Source: Gymnothorax reevesii | Lineage: Eukaryota; Chordata; Actinopteri; Anguilliformes; Muraenidae | DNA length: 64,000 nt | Direction: 5' to 3' | NCBI GenBank assembly: GCA_029721435.1 | Contig: CM056574.1 | Coordinates: 8,298,501-8,362,500 of the forward strand | Shown: piece by piece, positions 1 to 13,270 of the stretch | Position numbering within the stretch: the first letter of the stretch is position 1 | Layout of the letters: each line of letters begins with the position of its first letter | Notes under the pieces: model-generated | Told to the model about the DNA's origin: nothing | Database searches by the model: none | What the model saw: the letters and a program-made list of their open reading frames with translations, nothing else | Program-made: the position numbers and the translations under genes

Positions 1-825
1 AACATCTTTGTTCTGGCCCAAGCCAACGTAATGTAAAAGCAGAAAAACGATTAAATTACCGTCAAACATGTCGCACACTTTACTTGCATAAAATTGAGAT
101 CACAGGCTAAAAACAATCCCAAACTCCCAGTTCATCTGAGTGCATTACTTTGAGCCCTGTGAATGCAAGCTTTTAAAATCAATACACCATTTTCCACACC
201 CATCATATTCACATCGACCTCTGATAGAGGTCAGCCATCTTAAATAAGGGCAGGAACATGTTGTCAGCTCACGACCGATGGCTACAGTCCTCTGAAGAGA
301 GGGAGGATAAACCCTGAACAGAACAGAGCGCTAGTGCTGCTATCGATACGGAATCTGAGCGAGTTTTTGTGTCTGTGTATCTTTGTTAGTGTCCAGTATC
401 TGATGACCTTCTTGTGTCCTCCAGAAAGCACCTTCAGACATTTCACAGTCAAGAATGTCTCCTCAGTTAGAAAGCAGAATTCAGGCTTTTCGGTTTTCTG
501 TCGTGTAACAATGGAGAAATAAAAGTGAAACAGCATTAGCTCGTGTGAAAGTTTATTCACCTGTAATTTTTTAGGTCATTTATTTATTTTTTACATTCAC
601 AGATTCTAAGCTCAAGAAAACCAACCACAGCGTCTCAAATCTGAAGATGACGCAGAAAATAAAGTAAAATAAAAAGTTCAATGAGACACTGTGAAAGATA
701 TGAGGGCAGGTGAGCATTTTAAAGCCTGTTGGTGTGAACCCTGGACACAGATTAACCTTCAGTTTCCAATGGAATCATAACTGTATAAACTCAGCAAGCT
801 TTTAGTCCTCAGTATTGACAAAGGT
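1..825. other. No recognisable feature
   Basis: Ordinary mixed-composition sequence. Open frames here are short, on both strands, and show no protein family, splice context or codon pattern that I recognise. Confidence 0.6.
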
Positions 826-837
826 GATTCTTCAGAG

Positions 838-1322
838 ACTGGAGACTGGTGATTACCAGTCAATCTACGCTCCTACCCTCACCTATGGCTATGAACTCTG
901 GGTCATGACCAAAAGAACGAGATCTCTGGTACAAGCGGCTGAAATGGGTTTCCTCCGCAGGGTGGCAGGCCGCTCCCTTCGAGATAGGGTGAGGAGCTCT
1001 GTCACCCGGGAGGAGCTCAGAGTAGAGCTGCTGCTCCTCCACGTCGAGAGGAGGTTGAGGTGGCTCGGGCATCTATACCGGATGCCCCCTGGACGCCTTC
1101 CTGGGAAGGTGTTCCGGGCATGCCCCACCGGGAGGAGGCCTCGGGGAAGACCCAGGACACGCTGGAGGGACTATGTCTCTCGGCTGGCCTGGGAACGCCT
1201 CGGGATACCCCCGGAAGAACTGGAGGAAGTGTCCGGGGAGAGGGAAGTCTGGGCATCCCTGCTTAGACTGCTGCCCCCGCGACCCGGCCCCGGATAAGCG
1301 GTAGAAAATGGATGGATGGATG
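838..1322 (+). mobile_element. 5'-truncated RTE/Rex3-like LINE with target-site duplication
   Basis: This is the 3' end of a non-LTR retrotransposon. The frame is open to a TAA at 1295-1297 and encodes the C-terminal part of a reverse transcriptase, with the typical fish LINE tail: a TLTYGYELWV motif, then a Leu/Arg-rich segment and a terminal LLRLLPPRPGPG. After the stop comes a short (GATG)n tail, as I recall for Rex3-type RTE elements. The 12-base sequence gattcttcagag occurs immediately before (826-837) and after (1323-1334) the element, so this is a 485-bp insertion by target-primed reverse transcription that lost its 5' end. It lacks the endonuclease and the RT catalytic core and cannot be autonomous. 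The frame is unbroken and the target duplication perfect, suggesting a fairly recent insertion. Naming it Rex3 rather than another RTE-like family is from memory. Confidence 0.85.
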
Positions 1323-1334
1323 GATTCTTCAGAG

Positions 1335-4190
1335 TTTCTCCTGTCAAAGTAGCTGAGCTATTTCACTGTGTAAAGCTGGTTTTTTACCATCTGCTTAGCA
1401 GCTATGGATGGATTTCACCCCCCACCCCTTCTTACCTTCTAATCCCCTGTTCTTCTGTCATACACCACACACTCTAAGCCTGCACACATGACCAGTACTG
1501 AGGTCAGCGCTCAGTCACTCGACCAGGGCGTTTTGTGTCTTTGTGTCTCTAAAGGTTTGACCCCGTCAAAGTCACACGGCGGAGCTGTAATGAACTGGCA
1601 GCCATTACCTGGGAGGTCTCTTATCTCAAGCTGAGTATTTCATTTGCTAGAGCTTGGTCGCTCCTGACTAGAAGTGCAGTGAAATGTTTTACGGGTCGGG
1701 TTATGAGACAAAGGAGGTCACATGACTGTGATGGACAGTAGCAGCTGAGAAAGGTCAAAGGGTCAAACAGGTATAAAGACTCTTTTATTCTAACATCAGT
1801 GTCCCTTCATGGTGGGTTGTGTTACTCCCACAGAGGGCATGTAAAACAGGTCCTTTATATTCACAGCGGCTAACATCGCTCACACAGAAGCACAGCGTCA
1901 CACATCGAACACCAGACACCAGCATCAAGGTTAATCATAATTTCTGCTCACAGGGAGCTCGCTGACCTGCAGGTGATGGAGATGAAAAGGAGGCGAGAGC
2001 CTCGCGGGTTGCGCTGTGAATGTGACGCTATTAACCGTTAGCCTCTGACCGCTCACCGGCCTGAATGGTTAGCAGCATTCATTCCTTTGTACACGCTGAT
2101 GTTTTCATTCAATCTGATCTGACGATATGCAGTTTGAGTGCGTGGACATACATTATTACATCTCTGTAAATTATTCCAGAATGCCAGTCCTCCAGCGGCA
2201 TCGATTCCCTGTTCCATAATATGTCAGGTGGGCTGCGCAAGTGTTTTTTCCATGACGGTGATCAGACTGCATTAATAGAGTAAACAAGTTCTGTTCTAAT
2301 AGAAAAAAAAGTAAAATAAAATTTGTTGGCAGCTCACATTTGAACATGTATTTGTAAAAATACTTGCGTTATCACCGCATGTCTGTTATGCAGTTTGTAG
2401 CACTAGTAAATCCTGTCTGCTGTTGGGTTCTTCATTACCATAGGTCGATTAGTCCGAAAAGTACAGCAGAAAGTGCACTTTGGCCGCACAGCTTGTGTAA
2501 AAACAGGTTTTGGGGTCCTTGGATACAAACTAATGTTTTTTTTTTTTTTTTTTTGAATCCACACAAAACACAAATGTCAGTAAAGAGTTTTTTTCTTATC
2601 TAGAGCAAGGATTCAGCTAACAAATCATGGTTTTTTATTTTGTTTATTCAGTTTTAAATGAACCCTTTTGAGAATTGTTTGCTGAACCCCACTGACCTCT
2701 CTTCATTCTCCATCTGCCAATCATCAGTCTAATAAGCTCCATTGTGCAGGTTTCAGCTGTTAAATTCCACCTCTCGCTCTCTAGAGACACTCAGTCAGCA
2801 TCACTGTTCTGTAATCTCTGCTATTTAAACAGATCTGCAGAATCGGCCGACCCGCCAGTGAAACAGAGTATCTCAGGGATCTACAAATATCTCTGATTGA
2901 CTTTAGATACACGCAATCTCTGTTGCTCAACGCACTCTCGGCTTTGAACTGAAATTCTAACTGATTTGTTTTGCATGTTTTAAGTAAGAAAATGAATCAC
3001 TATTTGAGGCTGAAACTAATTATCCGTTGGATAAGAAGCAGCCTTTAATCAGAGATGTATTCATATTGCCTTCATTGACACCACTGTAGCTGTCATCTTG
3101 TACATAATATTTTCTAATTTAAATAATGTCCTCATGCAGAAAAAATTCTTATCTGAGTGGGTGATAAGCGCTATTTGTAATTCAGAGAGAAGACAGCATC
3201 TGACAGGCGGTAGAGTAAGCGAATGAATGCTGCGAATTTTAATGAGCGTGGCTATGTAGGGCGGGTCATACACACACCAGCGAATGAATGCTCAGAATTT
3301 AAATTTCCATGACTACAGAGGGAAGGCTGTCATCATTCCTACTTCATGTCAGCATGTTGACCCCTGGCTTTATCCAAAAAAACAAAGGTAACGAGAGCGA
3401 TTGTGTTCATTAGTTTGGTCCATTTCAGTTCAGCTCCAATTTACCCATAGTCCTTCACTTCCATACAATAGAGAATATTCATTACATGCAGGTTCCCAGC
3501 AGCATTTCGAATTCCTGCTTCAGCTGACCGCAGTCGGCCCTGACTATAAAAGAGCCATTAAATAGTGATGGAAAAGTGGTTTAAAGAGAGCAAACTATTA
3601 AACTTAATTGCACACTGTTACACTGGAGCATCAGAGCTGAGACCACAAATGGTAACCTGTCCTCTTCTGTCACATGATCCAAAATCCAGAGCATTTATAA
3701 GCTGCTTTCTATTCTAATTTATTTACTTACTTATTTTTTATTTTACAAGACTTTATGTGGAATGAGACAGGATGTGAGCAGCCTCAAGCCAAGCAATTCA
3801 GGGCCAAGTTCCCAAAGAACTTTCTCATGAGCAAAATCTTTTTGCTCTCACAAAATCAATAACATGGCCTGTGATTGGTCAGGGTATTATTCTCGCACCA
3901 ATCAACAGTGATGTTACAGGTTTTTCATTCTTGTGGATGGTCGGAGTGAATCTGTCTCTCGGTGTGCACATATGCCGGTAATATTAGTTCACTCTTAGTG
4001 CATGCTTACTGTCAATATCAGCTTGCTATCAGTGCAAACTAACTCAGAATATCAGCTCTCTATCCATGCAAAATTAAGTGCATACTTGCTGAGAGATGCC
4101 ATAATAACCTTGACCCCAACCAGTCTGGCTTGTAAGCTGCTCTACAGCCCATGATGATCAGTCGCCACTGCATGTGCCTCATCCCTCTCA
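1335..4190. other. Non-coding stretch, no recognisable gene
   Basis: Nearly 3 kb without a convincing coding region. The only structured item is a run of 19 T at 2536-2554. Short open frames across this stretch look random, and I see no splice-consistent exon chain. Confidence 0.5.
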
Positions 4191-4194
4191 TCTG

Positions 4195-5195
4195 TTTTAG
4201 TTCTTCTTGACCTGTCTGCTGGTTTTGATATCGTTAACCACCAACTCCTGATCTCCACTCTGGCTGAGATGGGGATTTTAGGAGCTGCCCTCTCTTGGCT
4301 TGTTTCCCTTCTAGCTGATAGGAATGAACAGGTTTCCTAGATGGAGCCACTCTCGACTTCCCTGGTTCTCAGGGTGTCCCCCTGGGATCTGTTCTTGGGA
4401 CCGTGCTTATTTTCTGTGCAAACTAAGTCTCTTAGTTTTATTATCACATCCCATGGTTTCCCTTACCACTATTATTCTGATGATATTTCACTTTTCCTCT
4501 CATTTTCAGCTTTTGATTCTCAGGCCCAAAGAAGAATAGCCACAGGCCTGGCTGATACCTCAGTGTGGATGGTTAGGCATCACCTACAGCTGGAGACCTG
4601 AAGATTCACTGGACCACGCCCCCAAAAGAGCTTGTTATCTCTGTTAATGACACAACAGAAGCTGCTTCTTGCACTGAGAAGAACCTGGGAAAGGTCTTGG
4701 ACAACCACCTGTACTTCAAGGAACACACTGCAGGAACAGCACAGTACTGGGCAACATAGAAAGGATTTCACCACATCTGACCCCCGATTCAGGGCGGCTC
4801 CAGACCCAACCCACAGTGATCTCCTGCCTGCACCACTGCAACTCCTCTCTAGCAGGTCTGCCATCCTGTGCTCTTCAACCCTTGCAGCTCGTCCAAAATG
4901 TTGCTGCTCGCCTTGTCTCCAACTTTCCCAAGTTCTCCCATGTGACTCCCCAGCTATGATGTCTGTACTGACTGTGAGCTGCAGCCACAGTCCGGTTCTG
5001 AGTCCGGCCTCTGCTGCAGCAGACAAGACGGCCCCTTCCTTCCCACAAGAGGTAATCACTCCACACACACCAGCTCAGTCACTCCGCTCTGCTGTAACAG
5101 GAAGACTGCATCCCCCTGCCCTCCATTTCAATGGCTGTTATGCAACCAGACCACAATGCTTCACCAGTTTAGCTCCGCAGTGGACCAGTGTTTGG
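4195..5195 (+). pseudogene. Decayed L2-type LINE reverse transcriptase
   Basis: A degenerate copy of an L2/CR1-group LINE, readable only by moving between frames. In order it shows a LLDLSAGFDIVNH-like motif (about 4203-4245), a G-x-P-x-G-S/L-LGP-like segment (about 4370-4410) and a YHYYSDD motif at about 4465-4490, where a functional copy normally reads YADD. Next are the 'CNSLLAGLP / LQLVQNVAARL' region (about 4840-4910), the 'SNFPKFSHVTP' block (about 4918-4950) and the C-terminal 'TPHTPAQSLRSAVTGRL' block (about 5060-5115). Frameshifts, stop codons and the altered catalytic motif show it is dead. Family knowledge: L2 elements are abundant in teleosts and usually 5'-truncated, as here. Confidence 0.8.
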
Positions 5196-5467
5196 TAAGA
5201 GGGGCCGTATTTATTTTTGTTTTCATTCCAACCATGATAATCTCATTATAAGCTCTAACCCTCACACCTTCTGTCTTATTAGCTAAAGGTCAAGACAAGC
5301 TGAAGATTAACAGCTGAAAACTGTCCTTATTTCATTATACAGAACTATGTAATGTGGTTTAATTCACAAATGTGTCAGAATTAGAGGACACACCCAGCGT
5401 TTTTAACCTGGCTCACGGTCAGAAACACTAGACCCTCCTGAGCTGCAATTTCCCACTGCTGTCATAA
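5196..5467. other. Short non-coding spacer
   Basis: Sequence between the L2 remnant and the next tandem repeat. Nothing recognisable. Confidence 0.4.
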
Positions 5468-5780
5468 GCACTCGAAGTGGACACTTTTTATCTGAATACA
5501 AAGTGCTCATTATGGTCGTAAGATCTCAAAGTGTGCAGTCTTCATCCATATATTGTACATTAAGGATAGACTGTGATTTTTAGCATCAAAAGTGTACACT
5601 CTTAATCGGTTTACTTAAAGTGTGCACTTTGATCGTGAGCAATCAAAGTGCACAGCATTCATCCTGAAAATGAAAGTGGGCACTATGGTCCTATGAACTC
5701 AAAATGTGCAGTCTTCATCTCTATATTAAAAGTGTGCATTATGTTCTTAAGCACTCATAGTATGCACTCTTCCTCCAGAT
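5468..5780 (+). repeat. Degenerate minisatellite, about 56-bp unit, 6 copies
   Basis: The phrase tcaaagtgtgcagtcttcatc or a close variant recurs at about 5472, 5525, 5586, 5643, 5699 and 5755, spaced 53-61 bases apart. Copies differ by many substitutions, so the array is old. No coding potential. Confidence 0.7.
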
Positions 5781-5934
5781 ACTTAATCAATGAATTCTTG
5801 TTCTAAACACCTGAACACTCCCATCTAGCATACTCATAGCATTTATTGTAGACGTACTAATCACATGTCACCGGTCACATGGCACTAAAGACAAACATGG
5901 TGGACGGAGAGAGAAGCTGGGGTCTGGTGGAGAT

Positions 5935-6700
5935 CGTGGGTCGATTAACTCTGGGGCTAATGACTGACTAACAAAGGTTCTAATGATCAATTAACAAAGC
6001 AGTTAATGAATGATTAACAATGGTGGTAGTGATTGATTAAAGTGGCTGATGATTGATTAAAAGGAGGGCTAATGATTCTCCCCTCTGGTCCTATGATCAC
6101 GTTTTTTTCCTGAAGTTAGTCTCTTGATACCATCAGGTCTGGTTTTGTTTCAACTTCTTGATCTTGATGGTACCTCAGTCAAACATCACACGTTTCAGAA
6201 GAAATAATTTTCCCTGGTTTATCTGCTGCCAAAAAAAGAGACCCAATTATGATACAAGGTCACTTCAAGCACTTTAGTGTAATAAACAAGCTTGCTGGCT
6301 GGAGGGATATTGCTTGCGTAGAACGATCAATGGCAGTAATCAATAAAGCTAATCCCTCTCATTTCAACTGCATGGGATGACATTCATTGAACACCGACGC
6401 ACACATTCAGCACATGAAAAAACCATATGATCAATAAATGCTGGTATACATTTTTATATGTCTGTGGAATTCTATAAGGAGTGAAAAAAACTGTTCTGGA
6501 TACGAGCGACCCGATGATATTTCATATGTGTTAATTGCACTTATTCATAAATTTTGGTCACACAAAGGGCTAATGATTCATTTACAAAGGAGAAGTGAAT
6601 CATGATAAAAATCAGAAGTAAAGATGAATCAATTTAAGGACAAATGATGAAGGGAACAAATACAAATTGATTGATAGAGAAGATAAAAATTGATCAATGA
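5935..6700. repeat. AT-rich region with degenerate 'taatgattgattaacaaag' repeats
   Basis: Two clusters (about 5945-6075 and 6560-6700) reuse short phrases such as taatgattgattaa and acaaagg at irregular spacing. They look like strongly decayed short tandem repeats. The sequence between and around them is AT-rich with no recognisable gene. Confidence 0.4.
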
Positions 6701-6816
6701 GGGAATCATGTTGTCACAGTTCAGTCATGTGACTGATGTGTTTATTACACGACAGTTCAGTTGATCAGATTAAGCAGGGACTGATTCCCACTGGAGGAAG
6801 ATAACATTAGCTCTCA

Positions 6817-7309
6817 AACCACCATCCCTCTCAGCTCAGGGCAAACACCATCACCTGAATTAACCCCCCATTCCTTTGGGTCTGGAAACACCATGCTTCT
6901 GAGCTCAGGGCAAACACCTTCACCTCTATTAACCCCAAAGACCTCTAGGTCTAGAACCCCCATCCCTCTGAGCTCAGAGCAAACACCTTCACCTCAATAA
7001 ACCCCCCCTACTTCTGGGTTTGGAATCATTGTCCCTCTGAGCTCAGGGCAAACAACTTCACCTCAATAAGCCTCCCCTACCTCTGGGTTTGGAACCATTG
7101 TCCCTCTGAGCTCAGGGCAAACACCTTAACCTTTATTAACCCCTCCTCCCCCCCACCAGTGGGTCTGGGACCACCATCCCTCTGAGCTCAGGGCAAACAC
7201 CTTCACCTCTATTAACCCCCCAGCTCTGGGTCTGGAACCACCGTCCCTCTGAGCTCAGGGCAAACACCTTCACCTCTCTTAACCCCCCCCCCCCACCTAT
7301 GGGTCAGTG
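6817..7309 (+). repeat. 69-bp minisatellite, 7 copies
   Basis: The anchor gagctcagggcaaacacc recurs with gctcag at 6834, 6903, 6972, 7041, 7110, 7185 and 7253, giving a unit of 69 bases with one 75-base and one 68-base copy. The variable part of each unit is a C-run followed by a 'tgggtctggaacca'-like phrase, and the C-run length accounts for the odd periods. Not coding. Confidence 0.9.
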
Positions 7310-8812
7310 GTTGGTAGCTACGGCAGCGCTACCAACGCTGATATTACCTAGGCTACAGGCTCTATTATAGTTTATTTACCTGCCGCTGTCATTGCAACAA
7401 AACACACTAACATTCAACCAGCTCTCCTAAACAGGGCGAGAGGCTGTCGCTGTAAATTCCAGAATTACAGCAAACAAAGATGCATCTGTTTAGTTTAAAA
7501 TGCCTTAATTTGTTAAATTAAACCCACCTGCTCCTGTGCTCTGGGTTCGGACCCTACGTCTTGTGTTTCCAGCGTTTGAGTGAAATGCAGCACAGCAGCC
7601 GACCGCAGCACAAACAAAGAATGCAGCTCCAATACAAATGCCTGTGTATGATTCATAGGTTCATTTTATGGATAATATGATGAAATATGGGTGAAATATA
7701 ATTGAGCACGAATCATTATATGCAAATGCAAAGGCTCTCTCTGGAGCCTATTCTGAGCCCCTTTAGTTTGGAACATCTTTACTCCGAGGTGAATTTAGTT
7801 TCTAAACACCGGCCTCTTGAACTCCACATTAGCTAAAACCAGTGTTAGCACTGGTGTCACCTTATTCCAGTGTTGGGTGGGCAGATTTAAACTGTGCCCT
7901 CTCTGTGAGGCAGTTTACCGCTACTGAAAATACAGCCATGCCGGTTCATTATGGTATTTATTAAGCATAAAATCAATTACACATGACTTACACATTTCAA
8001 ATTAATCACACATGACTGGTTTTAAAGCCAGTGACATTACAGACTTCAAAAAAGGACACAAAAACCCACTTTTTTCAGTCATGATACATTTTATGCCTCC
8101 CAGATGGTTTCAGGGGGTTATTATCTGGGAAATAATGTGTCTTGAATGTATGCCTGAATATCATTTCACTCTGGGCTGGCTAACTGTTACCCTCAATGGA
8201 TTAACGCTCCAGTGGGTTTTCCCACCTTTTAATTTAAAGGAATGACAATCTGAGAAATTGAGGGTGGGGTCTTAAGTGGCTCAGTTAAGGTGGCCGTTGA
8301 TTTAATTAACTGCCTCGGTGCACAAGTGCTGAGAAAATTCGCTCTGTGAGCCTCATAGAAAGTGCGGTGACATCTCAGCAGTTCCTCCGATGGCTTGTGT
8401 GGCACTTGAGGAATTCCCTTTGGATACCCTGAAATTTTCCACAGGAACCGTGGGGCTTATGTCTGGTCTCTAATGTAGAACCTGGTGAAGCCCAGCCCAT
8501 CTTCAGGAGGATCTGTGCTTGGGTGTGAGAGCCAATACTGGATCATTCCAGACTAAAATCTTGTACCTGTACACGTGTCTCGTCTTTAATGTCCCCTGTC
8601 TTGTCATCAAGTGCACAGCCAATTAGTCATTACAATCCATTTCAAAATCTGTTTGTGACATCATATGGTGAAGTGACCATCCAGAGACAAGAGGGGCTGA
8701 TCATCTTCAACCAAAACACTTAATCAGTTCCTTCATTATCCTGGGTGACCCCACCCTCTTGTGAAGTCACAAATAACAGATTTAGAAATGGCTTTTAACT
8801 GCAAATTGGATG
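7310..8812. other. Non-coding stretch containing part of a dispersed repeat
   Basis: No gene recognised. The segment at about 8600-8700 resembles 21690-21775: both contain cattacaa, atttcaaaatntgttt and tgtgacatcatatg in the same order. Part of this stretch is therefore an interspersed repeat of unknown class. Confidence 0.45.
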
Positions 8813-8816
8813 TTAA

Positions 8817-11310
8817 AGCGGACCTAATTGGCTATTTTTCCAAGTTTATATTTTGGTCTTTGACTCCTCTAGAGTACTCCTAATCACGCAAAGTAAAACA
8901 AGGGTACTTATTTCGCTCATACTGCCATCCTCAAAAAACCCCATTTGTAGTCCATAGTAGTCTCTGCCTGAAACGCCTCATTGGGGTGGTTCTTCCTTGA
9001 CGACCCCCCCTCCCCGTGTGCCCACTTTCTTCTGACTGACCAGCTCTGTGGAGGGCGGGAAGAGGGAGTTGGGCCGGAGGAGGCTGCAGAACGCAGTCTG
9101 CTTCGCCAGAATGAAAAGAGAGACATGGCTGCTATCTGATAACGAAGCGGCGGGCAAATTCCGCAATCCAACGTTATACATGAATGTAGATCCAATGAAA
9201 TGAACTTCTCCTAATAAACGCATCGGCGAAAGTGGAGGAAGCAGTGTGAAAATCTGGCAGCGCAAGCTAAACTCTGCTATTTGCAACAGTTTGCTACTGG
9301 TAAGTACAGTGGTTCTTCTACCAGCTGGAATGTAGGGAAAGCTAGAATCCACAACATACAGACACACGTTGAACGGGTTGACATATCCTAGTGTAGACCG
9401 GAGACCGTAGAAATCCGGTGGGTCTGAGTTTAGAGGGAAACATGGACAGTGAGGAGCAGCTAAAAGTGGACCAACAGCTTATGGACTGCTTCTGTGTGTA
9501 TTAGGACCTACTGGTTCGTGTGAATAGCTGTGGTGTGTTGTTAGCGTGGAGAACGAACAGCTTTCGCGCTAGTATATGATTAAGGGGTGAAAGCTCCAAG
9601 CTAAACGGCCTTTTCAGAATTTGCCCATGGTAATGATTTACCTATTGCTTCAGAATGACCAGCTTTTCCTCGCGGAAAATGGGCGAGTAATGGAGAGTGC
9701 ACAAGAGCTAGACAGAGCTCAGGTTATGTGACGAACATAATGCAGATTTTACAGACCGTAAGTTCCATCTGCGTGAACCGTTGCTTATGTGGAGCTAGCG
9801 AATCGATCACCTCTACAGGAAAGAATTTAATATTTAATCGATGGCAATAAATCGTTTGTTGTACACGTTATAGCCTGTGTGCTTCCCTATTGCTTTCACC
9901 CGTAGCATCAGAGAGCCTGCCCAGACACTGGAGATGTATCAGGCTTACCCCGGTCATGGATAAGTAAAGCTATCATTTCCCAAGCACCCAAAAAAGCATC
10001 CAATCTTTGCAAAATCTTCAGCTGGTGGAACTGCACCTCTCCGGTTAGCTTCAACTGTAGTAGCTACAATCAGGCAACGTTATGATGAAACTGCCACATG
10101 CTTGCCGAAGTAACACACGCATACCGATCAGAATTACTGCATATAAGTTAACCAGGAGCATTTTTAATTAGCACGACACATAAACTAACATCCAGTAGCT
10201 GGTAACCGAGCGGTCATAACCACAGAGACAAACCCTTGCAATACAGGTTTTACAGACAGCAAGTTCTGTTTCTGTGAACATTTGTACCAAGCATCCAAAT
10301 TATAAACTAGTCTTAAAAGTTAGCTTCAAATGAGGTTTATGTTCACACACCTTCTGGAGAATTTCTCCTGATATCACTCTTGCATATTTAGGACACAAAC
10401 ATTAGCAACAGTAACTCGGCTACGTTAGCCGCTATGCTACAGCCACAATCAACTGGCTATCACATCAGGTTGGCTTATGCAATAAAAGCAACTCACAGCT
10501 TCTGTGTCTGCGAGTCACGGACAGTCGTGACTGATACAGGCTTTATCTTCAGATATTTTACAAAGCCTGCATTTGAGGCCAGTTGTTAGTTCTAACTATC
10601 GCTAGCGGTCCTGCTAGCCACCCGTAACACGTTAGCTTCTCTTACATTATTTGCTGTTATATGGTTACTTACAGCTTGTGGCTCTGAGCGCTTGATCGAT
10701 GCTGCTGCTTAAGGTTTGAGAAGCAGCTGAAACGCTTATCCTGTTTTGAATTACCCTTTATTGACAAAGCTGTCTTTGGTGAAATGCTGAGCACAAACAG
10801 CTAACGTTCCCTTTGGCCATGGCTGTTTGCTGCCAGCAAACAAAAAAAGCTACCCACTGATTTCTGGTGGCATCGTCTTTTGGGAATATATTTGTTTTTC
10901 TTTGCATCTCCAAAAGTAGCTTTGGGAGAGATACTAACAAAATTGCACCTCAAATGATCTGCGATTCTTCTTTTGTATTTCCAAAAGTGTCAACACTACT
11001 AAGGCATACGTAGTATGATCTGTCGTTGTTAGTGCCTGCTCGAATAGTTTCCAGTGTGGGCAGGTCCAGCAAAGTGATTGGCTCCGGCTAGGTCGGTACT
11101 AATTGGACGGCACAAACTGACGTCAGGTTTAACCCAGATCTCATGAAGATCTCGGGCGGAGCTCCTCAGAGAGGAAATCAGGCTCACAAAATCACGTTCT
11201 TGGATTACTGTATCCCGTGTTTAGAAACTTTACAGAGGTTGAGCATGGACAACCAACATTATAACATTACTAATATGTATTAAAAGAAGGATCAGCATGT
11301 TAGGTCCCTT
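8817..11310. mobile_element. TTAA-flanked non-autonomous DNA transposon, about 2.5 kb
   Basis: The left end reads TTAA then agcggaccta (TTAA at 8813-8816). The right end reads ttaggtccctt followed by TTAA (11311-11314). The ends are imperfect inverted copies (about 11 bases, agcggaccta against aagggaccta), and a duplicated TTAA is typical of the piggyBac and Kolobok superfamilies. Inside I see no transposase frame, only short open frames. The interior has repeated phrases, for example ttttacagaccgtaagttc near 9747 and ttttacagacagcaagttc near 10248, suggesting internal duplication. The superfamily cannot be decided from the ends alone. Confidence 0.6.
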
Positions 11311-11314
11311 TTAA

Positions 11315-11503
11315 TAAGAGAGTGTAGAATCTACCAACAATTCTGACATCATCTCATTTATGTGACCTGACAAAAGTGAAATATTTGAAATATTTGATAT
11401 ACATAACCCTCAGGACACCCTGTCATTATCCCTCTGTATTTAATTCTCTTAATTTAAAACACACACATTCAAACATTCATGCACACAAATGGTCTCTTTG
11501 ATG
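11315..11503. other. Short non-coding spacer
   Basis: Sequence between the TTAA element and the CA microsatellite. Nothing recognisable. Confidence 0.4.
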
Positions 11504-11530
11504 CACACACACACACACACACACACGCAC

Positions 11531-11578
<48 letters not shown>
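11504..11578 (+). repeat. (CA)n microsatellite
   Basis: About 37 CA dinucleotides interrupted by two CG steps near the left end. The His-Thr open frame across it is a by-product of the repeat. Confidence 0.98.
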
Positions 11579-11579
<1 letters not shown>

Positions 11580-12057
11580 AAAAACAAAATAACAAACTGA
11601 AGGGAAAGTCAGTAAAAGGCAGCAATGGAGCACAAAATGGCCGCCACAGGCCTCATCTGGAGCATCACAAAGACCTTCGGTAACAGACAGGCAGATGTGT
11701 TCAGGTCGTTTTCCTTACTAAACGTGACCCGGCTAAGCAGCTAACAGAACAAGGACACAAGAGCCCAAAGAGCTGTACTCCTACATTTGAAGAGACAGTA
11801 GCAATTACAGCCCTAATGAGAGAGGACAGGACACCACCGGGTGTAAAGAAACACCGGGGAGGTGGAGAGGAGTCATGTCAGGATGTGTCTCAGCACCAAT
11901 CAGCAGGATTCTCCAGCTCCAGGGCTTTATTTGTGTGTAAATTTAGCGTTTCATGTGTTAGCTTCTGAGCGGCTCTGGAAATACTTGTCCGTTTTGTAGC
12001 ATCTGAGTTCTCAATGGGACTTTCCTGCTTTACTCACGCAGCATAATTTAACAGAGC
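11580..12057. other. Non-coding stretch
   Basis: No recognisable gene, repeat or signal. Confidence 0.4.
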
Positions 12058-12235
12058 ATAGGCTTGGATACCATATCATAATATCATCACATAACTCAGC
12101 CTAGTATAGTGTGGCATAATAAGGTAACATAGCACACTATAAACTAGCATGGCAAAGCTTAGCATTGGATAGGAAGGCATAGCAGAGCATGCTATAACAT
12201 AGCCTTGCACAACATAAAATGTAGCATAGTCTGAT
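12058..12235 (+). repeat. Low-complexity 'gcata / agcatag' region
   Basis: Many irregularly spaced copies of gcatag, agcata and gcataa over about 180 bases, without a fixed period. Probably decayed short tandem repeats. Confidence 0.55.
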
Positions 12236-12971
12236 ATTACAAACATTAGCATGCCATGACATCCAGGTGGTTGGAGTGAAATACTGAGATGTATTGATTA
12301 GAAGATACGACTGATCCACTGCTCTTGAAAAGGAGAAACCTGCATAAACGTGTGGAGGAACATCACAAATGTAAAGGATTCTGCCCATTTCCCTGGCATA
12401 GTTTGGGACCACTCATCCCCTTCAAAGCAAAAGGGTCACTGCAAATCAGTACATCGTTATTCTGTCTGATCTCTTTTTGATCTTATGATGAAGCTTTTCC
12501 ACCAGGATGGTCTCTCCTTGGATGACACTGGCCCAAACCCCACAGGGCACAAGGGGTCACTGAACAGTCTTTTGAGTGCGAAAATGATCCCTCACAGTCA
12601 CATCTTCATCACAGTAAATCAGATGTCATTGAGCTATAAACACAACAAATTTTCATGTTTCAAAACTTATCACCGGTTTGTGAGTGGACTTGATATCTTG
12701 AGCTGCACCGGCTATTTTCGTGTTCTTTGTATTTTTCCGAAAGGTGTTTTTGGTCTCTTGCCCCCATCGTTGTCCACAACGTTTCGGTGCCGACACTTTC
12801 CGTGACGTGCGGTCGGAGGTTAGTTTGGTGAGGCGGAATCCTCCCCTTTGTTTGATTAGCAATCAGACGATTAACTAATATAGGAAGACTAAAGTGGTCA
12901 TGTTAAAGATAGTCCACCTGCTGGGGACAACAGCAACAGGAGCACTGAGGCTCGTCACCCGCCATTCCCGT
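12236..12971. other. Non-coding stretch
   Basis: Overlapping open frames on both strands (for example 12485-12805 plus) show no recognisable domain and no splice context. I treat the stretch as non-coding. Confidence 0.4.
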
Positions 12972-13235
12972 CATCTCTGTCAGTCTCGCTATGGAGCCGC
13001 GTCAGGACTCACACACACACACACACGCACACGCACACACACACACACACGCACACACACACACACACGCACACACACACACACACGCACACGCACACAC
13101 ACACACACACGCACACACGCACACACACACACACGCACACGCACACGCACACGCACACACACGCACACGCACACACACACACACACACACAAACCCACTC
13201 ATCTCTGTCACCCTCCCTATGGAGCCGCATCAGGA

Positions 13236-13270
<35 letters not shown>

